Shown here piece by piece: positions 10,615-19,440 of a stretch of DNA of 64,000 nt; position 1 is the stretch's first letter, and every line of letters starts with the position of its first letter. A program made the position numbers and the translations under genes. The DNA comes from Candidatus Saccharimonadota bacterium (lineage in GTDB: Bacteria; Patescibacteriota; Saccharimonadia; Saccharimonadales; Saccharimonadaceae): the NCBI GenBank assembly GCA_015655045.1, contig JAATFU010000005.1, positions 62,001 to 126,000 of the forward strand. The letters run 5' to 3'. Under the pieces are notes generated by a model that saw only the letters and a list, made by a program, of their open reading frames with translations, ran no database searches and had not been told where the DNA came from.

Positions 10615-11009
10615 TAAGAAAATAACGCCCCTGAGGGCGTTAAGGTGTATTGATGAAGAATAAAATGGGGGTCGAGTAGGAGGAGATTCAGGAGAAGCGC
10701 GGAAGCTTCAGAATCCTTATAAGACGAGGTCTTACTCTCCTCCTACCCGAAATTGCTGTATCCACCAGGGGAGGTAGTGGATATACCACGGCAGGCTGTG
10801 AAAACACCATGGTCCAGCAAGATTAGAGCACACGTTCGAGTACGTGTACTCTACATGACGTGGGCTCACAGCCCACGAAACAACGCAACAGCCCGAGGAG
10901 GGAGGCTGTTGCGTTGGCCTTCAAGGTATAAAATCTCAAAAAATAAGCAACAGCTCTCTACTATTCATTTCATCAAAAAACATCAGGGGACAGTAATGTC
11001 TCGACTGAT
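10615..11009 (-). ncRNA. Structured RNA of unknown family, about 395 nt
   Basis: This gene-free interval between obg and sbcB has its own promoter and a terminator on the minus strand. Read on that strand, a helix of 8+5 pairs near the ends (UUGAUGAA with UUCAUCAA, GAAUA with UAUUC) closes the molecule. Inside are a 13-bp hairpin (10881-10917), an 8-bp hairpin (10859-10877), a long hairpin over 10825-10853, a UUGCUG/CAGCAA stem holding two hairpins (10751-10820) and an 11-bp arm GUAGGAGGAGA/UCUCCUCCUAC with nested stems (10675-10747). The CCAUGG/CCGUGG pair needs a U-G wobble that works only for minus-strand RNA. RNase P, tmRNA, SRP and 6S signatures were looked for and not found. No ORF fits. 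Confidence 0.7.
10617..10641 (-). terminator. Rho-independent terminator of the structured RNA
   Basis: Stem AACGCCC / GGGCGTT with loop TCAG, followed on the minus strand by ATTTTCTT. There is no T-run on the plus strand, so it is a minus-strand terminator. Confidence 0.75.
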
Positions 11010-11015
11010 CTTATA

Positions 11016-11044
11016 ATTATGTCACCTATAATATGTAAAGTCAA
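11016..11044 (-). promoter_or_regulatory. Promoter of the structured RNA
   Basis: TTGACT, 17-bp spacer, CATAAT on the minus strand. It starts 9 bp after the obg stop codon. Predicted transcription start is near 11009. Confidence 0.7.
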
Positions 11045-11052
11045 TAGAGGCT

Positions 11053-12348
11053 TTATTGTTCAATAAAGGTAAATGCCTGATCACCAATGAATATCATCGT
11101 TTCAGCCTCGGCACCCTTTCGACGGAGCTCATGACTAATGCCTAGTTTCTTCATGATATCTCGAAGACGATTCACGCCTTCAAAGCTGTCAAAGTCAGTT
11201 CGACGAGCAAATTTCTCTATCTTCTCGCCAATAACCCTAAAGGAAAGCACACCATCTTCTTCCACTGTTTCAATAGTCCAACCTTCTGCAATTTGTGTCT
11301 GCCCAAGGCTAATCGTCTCGTAGTCATCGGGGAGCGCATCTTCCTCGTATTCAGCCGTTGCTTGACGCGCATCACTCACCTTCTGGCGGAGTACTCGCAA
11401 TACTTCCTTTAAGCCTTGGTGAGCAGTCGATGAAAGCGCAAAGATAGGCACTTCTCCCGCGACGGCCCGAACCGCATCCATTTGCATTGCAATAATATCT
11501 TCGTCGAGGCCATCAATTTTTGTTAAAGCAATCACCTCGGGGCGATCCGTAAGAGCCATGTTATAACTTGCTAGCTCGTGACGAATGGTTGTATAGGCCT
11601 GAGCGATATCGTCCGTATAGACATCAATGAGGTGAAGAAGTACTGCGGTACGTTCGACATGACGAAGGAACGCATCCCCCAAGCCCTTACCTTCACTCGC
11701 TCCTTCAATAAGGCCCGGAATATCGGCAATCAACAAGCTTCCATCATCAATATCAGCCACACCAAGGTTTGGAGTTAGAGTCGTAAAGGCATAGTCGGCG
11801 ATTTCAGGTCGCGCATTACTGACCACCGAGAGAAAAGTTGACTTACCTGCATTTGGAAATCCTACTAAGCCCACGTCGGCTAAGAGTTTGAGTTCAAGCT
11901 CGGCTTCAAAGGTATCACCAAATTCACCCTTTTCAGCCATACGTGGGGTTTGTCGAACCGAGCTCTTGAAATGAGCATTTCCAAAGCCGCCATCGCCCCC
12001 TTTTGCAATAATCACTTCCTGGTCGTTATCGGTCAAATCAGCGATTATAACGCCGTCTCGACGAACGATCGTACCCATTGGTACTTTGACATATAATGGT
12101 TCACCCGAGCGGCCATGGCGGTCTTGCTTTGAACCATTTTTACCGGGTTTTGCCTTTAGTTCCGGTTTATAGCGAAAATCTAAAAGTGTGTTGACGTTTT
12201 CAGTGGCAACAAAGATAACGTCACCACCTTTCCCGCCGTCACCCCCGTCGGGGCCTCCCTTATCAACATAGATTTCATGACGAAAGCTAACGGCTCCGTC
12301 GCCGCCCTTACCTGCTTGAATTAATACTTTGGCGGTGTCGACAAACAT
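11053..12348 (-). CDS. obg: GTPase Obg/CgtA
   Basis: 431 residues with the three-domain Obg layout. The N-terminal Gly-rich Obg fold spans about 1-158 (GGPDGGDGGKGGDV). The G domain has P-loop GFPNAGKS (163-170) and switch region DIPGLIEGAS. The OCT domain fills about 345-431. Obg is an essential GTPase in large ribosomal subunit assembly and stress control. An extended -10 (TGCTATACT) ends 9 nt before ATG 12348 with no Shine-Dalgarno. The adjoining structured RNA starts from its own promoter just after the stop. Confidence 0.96.
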   Translation of the reverse strand: MFVDTAKVLIQAGKGGDGAVSFRHEIYVDKGGPDGGDGGKGGDVIFVATENVNTLLDFRYKPELKAKPGKNGSKQDRHGRSGEPLYVKVPMGTIVRRDGVIIADLTDNDQEVIIAKGGDGGFGNAHFKSSVRQTPRMAEKGEFGDTFEAELELKLLADVGLVGFPNAGKSTFLSVVSNARPEIADYAFTTLTPNLGVADIDDGSLLIADIPGLIEGASEGKGLGDAFLRHVERTAVLLHLIDVYTDDIAQAYTTIRHELASYNMALTDRPEVIALTKIDGLDEDIIAMQMDAVRAVAGEVPIFALSSTAHQGLKEVLRVLRQKVSDARQATAEYEEDALPDDYETISLGQTQIAEGWTIETVEEDGVLSFRVIGEKIEKFARRTDFDSFEGVNRLRDIMKKLGISHELRRKGAEAETMIFIGDQAFTFIEQ

Positions 12349-12423
12349 TATATGGTTAGTATAGCAGAATCACCCCTGAATTAACAGGGGCGATTAGCGA
12401 TGTACGGCTCTTACATTCCAAGA

Positions 12424-13578
12424 CTAGTGAATGAAGGTATAAACTGCGGCTTGACCAGCACTAATGGTTCGCGTGTCTTTGACACCCCATCCACCATAGG
12501 CACCGTTATTCATTTCACTCACCGTCACGTCACCATTGGCGGCAACGTTTTCAACGACAGCGACGTGACCAAGGCCACCACCATTTTGCATAATAGCACC
12601 GTATGAAGGGGTGTGATCAACTAAGAACCCAGCACTTCGAGCAGCATATGCCCAACTTGAGGCATTGCCCCAATAGCTTCCAATTGGCATACCCATCTCC
12701 GAACGACGGTTATATACATACCAGGTACAATAACCATAGCTATACTTATTACCCACTGCCGCGCCAGAGTATTGGCCATACTGAACACTGCCACTTGCCA
12801 CATTGGAGCTATAGCTCGTCGTGCGAGGGGCGACGTATCCAGGGCGCTCTGTATCAGGAAGAATTGCTCCCGGTAAGATGATCTTACTATTGGCAGTCAA
12901 GCCACTGAGGTCGAGGTCGTTGTAGAGCACTAGACGTGATTGGTCGACGTTATACTTCGTCGCAATTGAGGCAACGGTATCACCATCTTTGACAGTATAT
13001 AACACACCATCCACCGGTAAGACCTGAAGGGTTGAACCTGGTGTTAATGTATCGGCTGTCAAGTTGTTGGCCCACTTAATAGTATCGGTTGAGACACCAA
13101 ACTGAGCTGCGACAGAGGCAACGGTATCACCATCTTTGACTACATAGCTCGTAATACTCCGGCTTTGTGTTGTTGGCTGAATGATTTGCGGCTTACTGAT
13201 AGAAGCATCAGCCGACTGAGGAACCTCACTCTGTATTTGAGTAGAAACGGCGAGGTTAGCAACGTTGGCCGCAACCGATAAGTTAGTGGTTTGGGCAACA
13301 TTGGCAGCGATATCAGCTGCAACGACATTATCAACTGAGGTTTGGGTCACCTGACCATATGCATTCGTGCTGGCACTTGAGGCAACTGCAGCTGATTGTT
13401 CTGGTGACCGATAGCCAAGGGCTACGATAGCAACAATAAGTGCGAATACACCTGAGTATATAGCTACGGTTGAGGCTTTTGGTACGCCACGGGCGCGACG
13501 GCGTCGTTGGCTAAGTACTTGCTGTCTTAGAGCGACAGTTGATCCTTGAGCAATGCTCTTCGTGATCTGATTACGAAT
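12424..13578 (-). CDS. LysM-CHAP peptidoglycan hydrolase, probable AUU start
   Basis: About 384 residues if started at ATT 13578. The frame is open upstream of the first usual start (GTG 13350) to a stop near 13624. It has no ATG, GTG or TTG, yet AGGAG sits 7 nt before the ATT. The extra 76 residues make sense: a basic segment (QRRRRARG), then a membrane helix at about 37-57, giving a signal anchor that the short form lacks. Two LysM domains follow (each with VKDGDTVAS), then a CHAP domain with catalytic Cys in GYCTWYV and His in LGHVAVVE. CHAP enzymes cut peptide bonds in peptidoglycan; LysM binds glycan. It may act on self or host wall. Confidence 0.8.
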   Translation of the reverse strand: MRNQITKSIAQGSTVALRQQVLSQRRRRARGVPKASTVAIYSGVFALIVAIVALGYRSPEQSAAVASSASTNAYGQVTQTSVDNVVAADIAANVAQTTNLSVAANVANLAVSTQIQSEVPQSADASISKPQIIQPTTQSRSITSYVVKDGDTVASVAAQFGVSTDTIKWANNLTADTLTPGSTLQVLPVDGVLYTVKDGDTVASIATKYNVDQSRLVLYNDLDLSGLTANSKIILPGAILPDTERPGYVAPRTTSYSSNVASGSVQYGQYSGAAVGNKYSYGYCTWYVYNRRSEMGMPIGSYWGNASSWAYAARSAGFLVDHTPSYGAIMQNGGGLGHVAVVENVAANGDVTVSEMNNGAYGGWGVKDTRTISAGQAAVYTFIH

Positions 13579-13806
13579 TATCGTTCTCCTGCCGCCTGTA
13601 TTACTACAAGGGCGTCTACCATACTATGTCTTTCTTCTCGCTAAGAACAGGGTACGTGTCGACCGATTTCATTAATAATATTAGTTGAAAGTGTTCTGTT
13701 TCGGTACCCGTGCGACATTTCTGGTAGGCTCATCTATGCTCCGTGCTTCCCACTCGCTGATGTCAGTCTTTCGACCGCACTAGTAGACAGAGTCACAAAT
13801 GTGCTA
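13579..13806 (-). promoter_or_regulatory. Long structured 5' leader of the CHAP gene
   Basis: About 228 nt of untranslated leader are predicted between the promoter and the ATT start. On the minus strand it contains a hairpin CGGUC-GAAA-GACUG. It also has a larger pairing of CGGGUAC with GUACCC, nested with ACCGA/UCGGU. Known ydaO (c-di-AMP), GEMM, SAM, fluoride and ZTP motifs were considered but do not match. It may be an unrecognised cis-regulatory RNA. Confidence 0.45.
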
Positions 13807-13812
13807 TCCATA

Positions 13813-13841
13813 AGTGTATCAGGGATTGCTAAGTATGTCAA
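13813..13841 (-). promoter_or_regulatory. Consensus promoter of the CHAP gene
   Basis: TTGACA, 17-bp spacer, TACACT on the minus strand. It lies 3' of the mltG stop and is the best sigma70-like promoter in this part of the window. Confidence 0.75.
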
Positions 13842-13882
13842 TTTGTTTTGTAGCTATGCTGTGGATAACCCTCTCACAGGGG

Positions 13883-15064
13883 TCACTGACTACATTTTAC
13901 CTGGCAATGAGTCGCAATATTCGCTTGGTGTTCGGCATCAGTTGTGGCGTAATAGGTCCTGCCATCATCACCACTCAGGAAGAAGAGATAGTTACCACTA
14001 GCCGGACTCGCCACAGCTTGCAAAGCAGTGAGGCCAGGAACTGAAATAGGCCCTGGAGGTAATCCCTTATTCAAACGAGTATTATACGGTGAGTCAAGGC
14101 TTGGCGTAGCGACGACACCGAGTTTCTTTGCTGCATAGATAAAGGTAACGTCCGAGCCAAGCGGCATATCGAGCGCGAGTCGCGAATAAAAGATCTGGGC
14201 AACCTGTTTTTGATCTGTCGGATCATGTACCTCTCGTTGGATGATTGAAGCTAAGGTAATACCTTGATATAAGCTGAGGCCATGGGCCGAAAAGGCGTTC
14301 ACTAAGTTATTATCTGTGACGACCGTATAATATTGGCTAAATGCTCGTTCAAGCACATCCTGCACCGTAACTTCACTACTAAAAGCGTAGGTTTCTCCAT
14401 AAATGTACCCCTCAAGATCACTGCCTGGGGGTTTAGTCGCAAATAGTGGCGCGAAGGCAAATGACGATGCACTATAATCTACTGCTAGTGCCTTATTAAT
14501 ATCTTGCTCACTAAAACCCGCTTTCGTGAGAACCTGTGTATTCTCAGCGAGCGTTGCGCCAGGTAGGAAGGTAATATTGAATTGATCTACGTCACCCTTT
14601 ACGAGATGGTCCACAATCTTTTGCATTGATTCTCCCGGGGATAATCGATACGTCCCTGCCTGTAGCTCCGTCCCTACATTAGAAAGCCGAGTATACACAG
14701 TAAATGCAAGTGCACTATGGATAATTCCTTCTTTTTGCAGCAAGGCACCCATCTGAGCGGGAGTACTCTCAGGCTCAATCGTTATTTTCTTAAGTTGAGT
14801 TGTATCGGTACCCACAGGTTTAAGTTGAGTATGATACCACAGTACACTACCACCCATAAGACCGACCAAAATGACAAAGATAACCGCCAGCGTCCATAAG
14901 ACTCTTTTACGCCATGGATGCCCCGAAGGAGTCGCTAAGCCACTTGGTTGCTGCTCAGTCGGTTGGGATTCGGATACAGCAGGAGGAGGCACCAGAGAGG
15001 GCGCAGGAGAGGGAACTATCGGTTGCGTCGTCCGTAACCGTTGTGCGGGAGGTTTAATATCCAT
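13883..15064 (-). CDS. mltG: Endolytic murein transglycosylase MltG
   Basis: 393 residues. A Pro/Ser-rich cytoplasmic N-terminus (about 45 residues) precedes one membrane helix (about 50-77). Then come a LysM-like part and the YceG catalytic domain. Signatures are LEGYIYGETYAF, LASIIQREV (conserved Glu), MPLGSDVTFIYA and SPYNTRLNKGLPPGPI. MltG cuts nascent glycan strands near the membrane and sets their length. The start overlaps ruvX by 11 nt, making it the last gene of a four-gene operon. Confidence 0.93.
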   Translation of the reverse strand: MDIKPPAQRLRTTQPIVPSPAPSLVPPPAVSESQPTEQQPSGLATPSGHPWRKRVLWTLAVIFVILVGLMGGSVLWYHTQLKPVGTDTTQLKKITIEPESTPAQMGALLQKEGIIHSALAFTVYTRLSNVGTELQAGTYRLSPGESMQKIVDHLVKGDVDQFNITFLPGATLAENTQVLTKAGFSEQDINKALAVDYSASSFAFAPLFATKPPGSDLEGYIYGETYAFSSEVTVQDVLERAFSQYYTVVTDNNLVNAFSAHGLSLYQGITLASIIQREVHDPTDQKQVAQIFYSRLALDMPLGSDVTFIYAAKKLGVVATPSLDSPYNTRLNKGLPPGPISVPGLTALQAVASPASGNYLFFLSGDDGRTYYATTDAEHQANIATHCQVKCSQ

Positions 15065-15467
15065 ATTGACGATCCAAATAATCTTGCAATATAAGCGCCG
15101 CAGCTTGCGCGTCGATATCGCCTTTTTTGTATGGGCGCTTGTAGCTAATGAGGAGTTGCTCAGCCAAAACGCTCGTTAATGATTCGTCTTGGAAAATAAT
15201 CTCTGACGCAATGTCCTCAAGTCGTCTCGCAAATACCTTAACATACTCTGTTTGAGCCGTCTCTTCGCCCGCTTGGTTGCGAGGGTAGCCGATAATGACA
15301 GTTTGAGCGTTCTCGGTGAGAATAATGTTTGCAATTGCTTCTATCTCTGTACCGTCAACTTCTACCGTCTCAAAGGGTACGGCAATATGGACGGCGCTAT
15401 CACCCACAGCGACCCCAATTCGCTTTTCACCCACATCAAGTGCAACGAAATTGGTAGCCTTAGCCAT
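15054..15467 (-). CDS. ruvX: Putative pre-16S rRNA nuclease / Holliday junction resolvase-like RuvX
   Basis: 137 residues, standard YqgF/RuvX size. RNase H-like fold motifs are present: FVALDVGEKRIGVAVGD (first Asp), IIGYPRNQAGEE, QDESLTSVLAE and DAQAAALILQDYL (last acidic pair). The family is implicated in 16S rRNA 5'-end maturation. It overlaps its upstream neighbour by 8 nt and mltG by 11 nt, so translation is probably coupled. The ruvX-mltG pairing is widespread in bacteria. Confidence 0.93.
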   Translation of the reverse strand: MAKATNFVALDVGEKRIGVAVGDSAVHIAVPFETVEVDGTEIEAIANIILTENAQTVIIGYPRNQAGEETAQTEYVKVFARRLEDIASEIIFQDESLTSVLAEQLLISYKRPYKKGDIDAQAAALILQDYLDRQYGY

Positions 15468-17112
15468 TCGTCAGCTTGAACTGAACGTCAACTTTATTAG
15501 TATTGGTCGGAACTTTTGTGACCCAGAAGTATGAGAAGTTTACTTTGACACTACTGACGCCATCAATATCCTGTAACATTGCTTGGATTTCACCAGATTT
15601 CTTACCTTTGGCCTGCGTTTTAATTGCATCGGGGTCAATGTTTGGACCTACTTGTCCAGTTGTGGCAATATTCACAGTCGTAGCACTCGATACATTACTG
15701 TACCCAGCTACGACGACCTTACTGATACCGTCATCATAGATGCGCTGATCGGTCGCTCCATTGATTTGCTTATTGAGCGCGCTCTTAAGGTATTGCTCGA
15801 TATCAGGACGGGCAATGGCTGTAATCGTATACGTAGTTGTACTCGAGAGAGTAGCTTGGGTATCGGCCTCGGCCCCAGAAGCGGGAGTGGAAATAGCATC
15901 TGCATGATCAACATTAAAGCTATCATTAATGACATACTCACCATTCTTGAACTGGGCAATAAGTTGTGCCTTGTCTGTGTCAGTTGGTAAAGCCGCGAGC
16001 GCAACTTTTGCTTTTTGAATATCATCATCGGTCACCACTGTTGCAATTTTAGTGGTACCACCGGTCATCGCACTTCCTTGGGCGCTGACTCCATTGACGC
16101 TTGCTTGGTAAGAACCGCCAGCTAGGTTGTAATCTGGACCCGAGTTTGCAGCTGTTACATTGACCGTTCCAGAATCTTGAATAATACCGTTGCTTCCTAC
16201 CTGAGTAGCAGCTAGGGTAATACCCTGAGTACTATAGAAGGTGTGGTCGTCACTACTTGTAAAAGCAGTGCCAGCTGGTAGATTGAGACTTGAATTTGAA
16301 ATCGACGTACGGGTAACCTTCATTGTACCAGTGGCTTTTTCCCCCACGTCTTTTTGCCCCGTTGCACTAAACTTCACGCTCACATCTTTCTTGAGTTGCT
16401 GATTAACGGTTTGTATTGTACCTTTTGAGACATCTGTTGCTGCGCTACTCAGTGTCACTGTCTGGCTAATGGGACTCGGAATGGTTTTAGCTGTGATAAC
16501 AATTGTTGCCGCCGGAGCGAATACATTGGCCCAGACGAGAAATCCAACAAGAACAATCAAGCCTGCAATGCCAAAAAAAAGACGCTTACGAAATCGCTTG
16601 AAATTGGGGACCTTAATATTACTTTTAGGCGGTAGAGCTCGTTTTGGGGCTGTCGCTGCGGCAACCACCGGGAGGACAGATTCTTCACTATCAACGTCGA
16701 TCGTATCAACTAGCTTGTTGATCTTAACCATTTTTGGTGCCACCGCTTCTCCATCGGCCGTCCGTTCAAGTTCCCCTACGGGCAACTGTGAGCCATCAAT
16801 AATATCTTCCTCGTCATCAACCGCAAGGGCAGTGATTTCTGCTAGTTCCGGCTTACTTTGAAGGTTTTTTGCAACAGGAATCGCAGCGGCTGCCGACAAT
16901 GCAATAAGAGCCTGATTATTGGTGACAAGTACTAGCTGCTTGTCGGCGTTTTTCGCCATCCGGACAAGGAGATGTAAATTCACCGCACTTTGCAACACAC
17001 CAATTCGCTTTGGTGGCACTAAAGCAACGATTTTCTCTTTACTGGCTTTTACTTTACCAATAATAGCGGTGATATCGTCTTCGACATCGATGTAAATTAC
17101 GTCTTTATTCAT
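15460..17112 (-). CDS. Conserved CPR-type membrane protein (baseplate J-like region)
   Basis: 550 residues. The N-terminal about 90 residues form a cytoplasmic domain (VALVPPKRIGVLQSAVNLH, AAAIPVAKNLQSKPEL). A charged linker and one membrane helix near 172-195 follow. The large extracytoplasmic part is rich in Ser, Thr and Ala beta-type sequence. Proteins of this form sit beside FtsA/PilM-like ATPases in candidate-phyla genomes and are often labelled baseplate J/gp47-like. That label is from memory and the function is unknown. It starts 3 bp after the FtsA-like gene, so the two are probably partners in division or envelope assembly. Confidence 0.6.
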   Translation of the reverse strand: MNKDVIYIDVEDDITAIIGKVKASKEKIVALVPPKRIGVLQSAVNLHLLVRMAKNADKQLVLVTNNQALIALSAAAAIPVAKNLQSKPELAEITALAVDDEEDIIDGSQLPVGELERTADGEAVAPKMVKINKLVDTIDVDSEESVLPVVAAATAPKRALPPKSNIKVPNFKRFRKRLFFGIAGLIVLVGFLVWANVFAPAATIVITAKTIPSPISQTVTLSSAATDVSKGTIQTVNQQLKKDVSVKFSATGQKDVGEKATGTMKVTRTSISNSSLNLPAGTAFTSSDDHTFYSTQGITLAATQVGSNGIIQDSGTVNVTAANSGPDYNLAGGSYQASVNGVSAQGSAMTGGTTKIATVVTDDDIQKAKVALAALPTDTDKAQLIAQFKNGEYVINDSFNVDHADAISTPASGAEADTQATLSSTTTYTITAIARPDIEQYLKSALNKQINGATDQRIYDDGISKVVVAGYSNVSSATTVNIATTGQVGPNIDPDAIKTQAKGKKSGEIQAMLQDIDGVSSVKVNFSYFWVTKVPTNTNKVDVQFKLTNG

Positions 17113-17114
17113 AT

Positions 17115-18380
17115 TTATATGCGAAGGATTCTATTTAGCTTTTCCTTAATAGTATCAGTGTCACTACTCCCTATCATTGTATCATAGCCAACCCGGAGCA
17201 AACCCATGGCCGTGATGTATGTGTGATCAGTTACCTTGTCGGTTGTATCGGTAATACCGATCACTTCCGAAGGGTGAATATGATGCACGGTAGGTTTTTT
17301 CGTAAATGGCAGATCCTTGTGCCAATCCTGCTCATTGAGGGCATCAACTAGTTTTGTCAGACTTGAACCGCCGCCGCAGAGCAAAATCCGATTTGGTAAG
17401 TGATCGACTGAATCAAATTCACTGAGCGCTAGTTCTACACCAGCTACCCAAACTTCGAGTGTCTTATCAATCGCCTCATTTACCTCTTTTGCAACGCTTG
17501 CTTTGATTTGACTATGGTCGATATTAACCTTTAGTTTCTCGGCATCGCTATACGATAGGTCCATTTCGCTTGCGATAGTATTTGTGAAGCTCCGTCCACC
17601 AATACCAAACATTTTAGTACCTTCAACGCCGCCATCGTTCACGACGGCAATGTCGGTCGTACCACCACCAACGTCAGCGAGAATAGCCGTGAAGTTACTA
17701 CTTGCATCGGTACCTAGTACGCTACGACTCACAGCGAAGGGTTCGGCGGCTACGGCAAGCAGTTCCAGCGAGAGTTCGTCGGCGACGCGCTCAAGAGCAC
17801 CAATATGTACCATTGGCGCAAACGCAGTATAAATTTGCACTGCAACATCTCGTCCCTGAAAACCGATGGGATTGCTTACCTTATACCCATCTATATGAAT
17901 ACTCACAAGCGCACTGTTGACGAGCTTAACTTCAACCTCATTATTACCAGTTTCGAGAGCGATTTGCTTTTGGGCCTTACCTTGGGCACGCTCTTGAACC
18001 TTTTCAATGATAAATTCCATCTCCGCACTGTCGAGGGGTCGATCTGGCTGTGGGCGACGATAACGAATCGTATTCGTAACGCCCTTAACGAGTTCACCAG
18101 CAATACCGATGACTACGTGCTTGGCCTGTAAACCAGCTTGATCTTCGGCCTCAGACAAGGCTTCCTCGCAATTGCGAACTACACCGGCAATATCAGCAAT
18201 TGCACCTGAGTGCATATCGCTCACTTCTTGGCGGGCTCGACCGACACCAATAATACTTAACGTATCGTCATCAAGCTTGGCAATAAGGGCCTTCACAAAC
18301 TCAGTTCCAATATCTAGGGCGACAATATAATCATTAGCGGCTGCATTTTTGCGACTTGCTCGTAGTTTTTCGAATACCAT
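17115..18380 (-). CDS. FtsA/PilM-like actin-fold ATPase
   Basis: 421 residues. Actin-like ATP-binding motifs are clear: IVALDIGTEFVKAL, ILADVGGGTTDIAVV and ILLCGGGSSLTKL. An SHS2/1C-type insert follows the first lobe. It could be FtsA (membrane tether of FtsZ) or the PilM-type relative; the partner at 15460 with one membrane helix makes a PilM-N style complex possible. ATG 18380 is preferred over TTG 18392, because TATAAT immediately precedes the TTG, which could not then be within the transcript. First gene of the operon with 15460, ruvX and mltG. Confidence 0.8.
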   Translation of the reverse strand: MVFEKLRASRKNAAANDYIVALDIGTEFVKALIAKLDDDTLSIIGVGRARQEVSDMHSGAIADIAGVVRNCEEALSEAEDQAGLQAKHVVIGIAGELVKGVTNTIRYRRPQPDRPLDSAEMEFIIEKVQERAQGKAQKQIALETGNNEVEVKLVNSALVSIHIDGYKVSNPIGFQGRDVAVQIYTAFAPMVHIGALERVADELSLELLAVAAEPFAVSRSVLGTDASSNFTAILADVGGGTTDIAVVNDGGVEGTKMFGIGGRSFTNTIASEMDLSYSDAEKLKVNIDHSQIKASVAKEVNEAIDKTLEVWVAGVELALSEFDSVDHLPNRILLCGGGSSLTKLVDALNEQDWHKDLPFTKKPTVHHIHPSEVIGITDTTDKVTDHTYITAMGLLRVGYDTMIGSSDTDTIKEKLNRILRI

Positions 18381-18460
18381 AATTAGTCTCAATTATATAC
18401 TAAAAGTGCTTATGGTGGCAAAGAGTTGAATATTACGTGTAATTATGTTATAGATATAAC

Positions 18461-19417
18461 ATGCAATACAAGCGTGGTATCTTAGACTACTCTGGCTTTA
18501 ATCCAGAGGCTCCAATCAGCCCTGAATTACTTGAGCCATATACGGACGCTCTCGCAGATGAGTCTATTGAGCATTTCTTCGCATCAAGCGAGGAGGCTAT
18601 ATTTAGCCAGGCAGTCTCACTCCATGTGTCGACAGAATACGCAGTAGATAATCGACTCTATAATTTTGGCACGTCCCGCCCAGATGATCTTACGCTAGGT
18701 GAATTTGATATAGAGGCGAGCTTCATATCTGGTGTTCTCGGCGATCTATCAATACGAACAATTCGCGACGATGATAGTCCGGAGATCTTCCATATTAAAG
18801 GCGATAAGGAAAGAGTGGGGGTATTCATGGGATTTGCTGAAGATTCAGATGATATACATTTTTTATCGGATGATGACCTCACGGAACTGTCACTAAGAGC
18901 AGCGAACTTTGACCCACTCGAAATATCAGGCACCATACATATAAAAGAACAGACAGAATCAGACCAAGCGAAACCCTCTGGACTTAGTTTTACAGATTAT
19001 TTAGCACGCTACTGGGAAGGACTTGCTCGCCGTATCGGAGGTACTATTATCGCTACCCATTACGTCGAAGTGCCGATCCCTACCACGCAACAAAATCCGA
19101 CTTCTGCTCGTTTGCTACTTGAAGATACCGAGAAGCTTGGCGAGACACGACAACGACTCGTCATCGAACATGTTACCACCTATCAAGAGTTGGATGCCGA
19201 GCAGATTTTTCGACTTGAGCTTGAATATGTCCTTAAGGAGCAAGAATCTGTTCAATATACTAATGCTCACAAACTCGTGGTTTCAGATTTGCGACCCGAA
19301 CTCGCTTATGCTCGTATCAAAAAGATTCAACAGAATGGCAGAAGCGAAGCTGTTACACCGACAAACGACATCATGCAGCAGTTTAGCGTTCTTCTCCGTT
19401 ATGTCGTCGAGTCTTAG
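18461..19417 (+). CDS. Hypothetical protein, 318 residues
   Basis: No family recognised. The protein is acidic, soluble, without membrane helices or signal peptide, and looks alpha/beta. Segments such as FTDYLARYWEGLARRIGG and the last 60 residues look helical. A TATAGA box ends 6 nt before ATG 18461, matching the leaderless pattern of the region. Divergent from the FtsA-like gene (80-bp gap) and convergent with alaS. Long open frame and good start context support a real gene. Confidence 0.6.
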   Translation: MQYKRGILDYSGFNPEAPISPELLEPYTDALADESIEHFFASSEEAIFSQAVSLHVSTEYAVDNRLYNFGTSRPDDLTLGEFDIEASFISGVLGDLSIRTIRDDDSPEIFHIKGDKERVGVFMGFAEDSDDIHFLSDDDLTELSLRAANFDPLEISGTIHIKEQTESDQAKPSGLSFTDYLARYWEGLARRIGGTIIATHYVEVPIPTTQQNPTSARLLLEDTEKLGETRQRLVIEHVTTYQELDAEQIFRLELEYVLKEQESVQYTNAHKLVVSDLRPELAYARIKKIQQNGRSEAVTPTNDIMQQFSVLLRYVVES

Positions 19418-19440
19418 CTTTGGCTCTTAGCTCCTAGCTC

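Noticed and set aside
10755-10768. CCACCA on the plus strand, considered as a tmRNA or tRNA 3' end
   Set aside because: No T arm or acceptor partner nearby; it is one side of a hairpin on the other strand.
10753-11016. 87-codon plus-strand frame over the structured RNA
   Set aside because: Starts within hairpins, translation is Arg/Ser-rich and family-less, and helices and terminator point to minus-strand RNA.
12424-13350. GTG 13350 as start of the CHAP gene
   Set aside because: It would remove the membrane anchor and has no ribosome site, whereas AGGAG lies before the ATT at 13578.
15503-17100. Several plus-strand open frames of 60-135 codons opposite the 15460 gene
   Set aside because: They mirror a well-supported minus-strand gene, have no ribosome sites and low-complexity translations.
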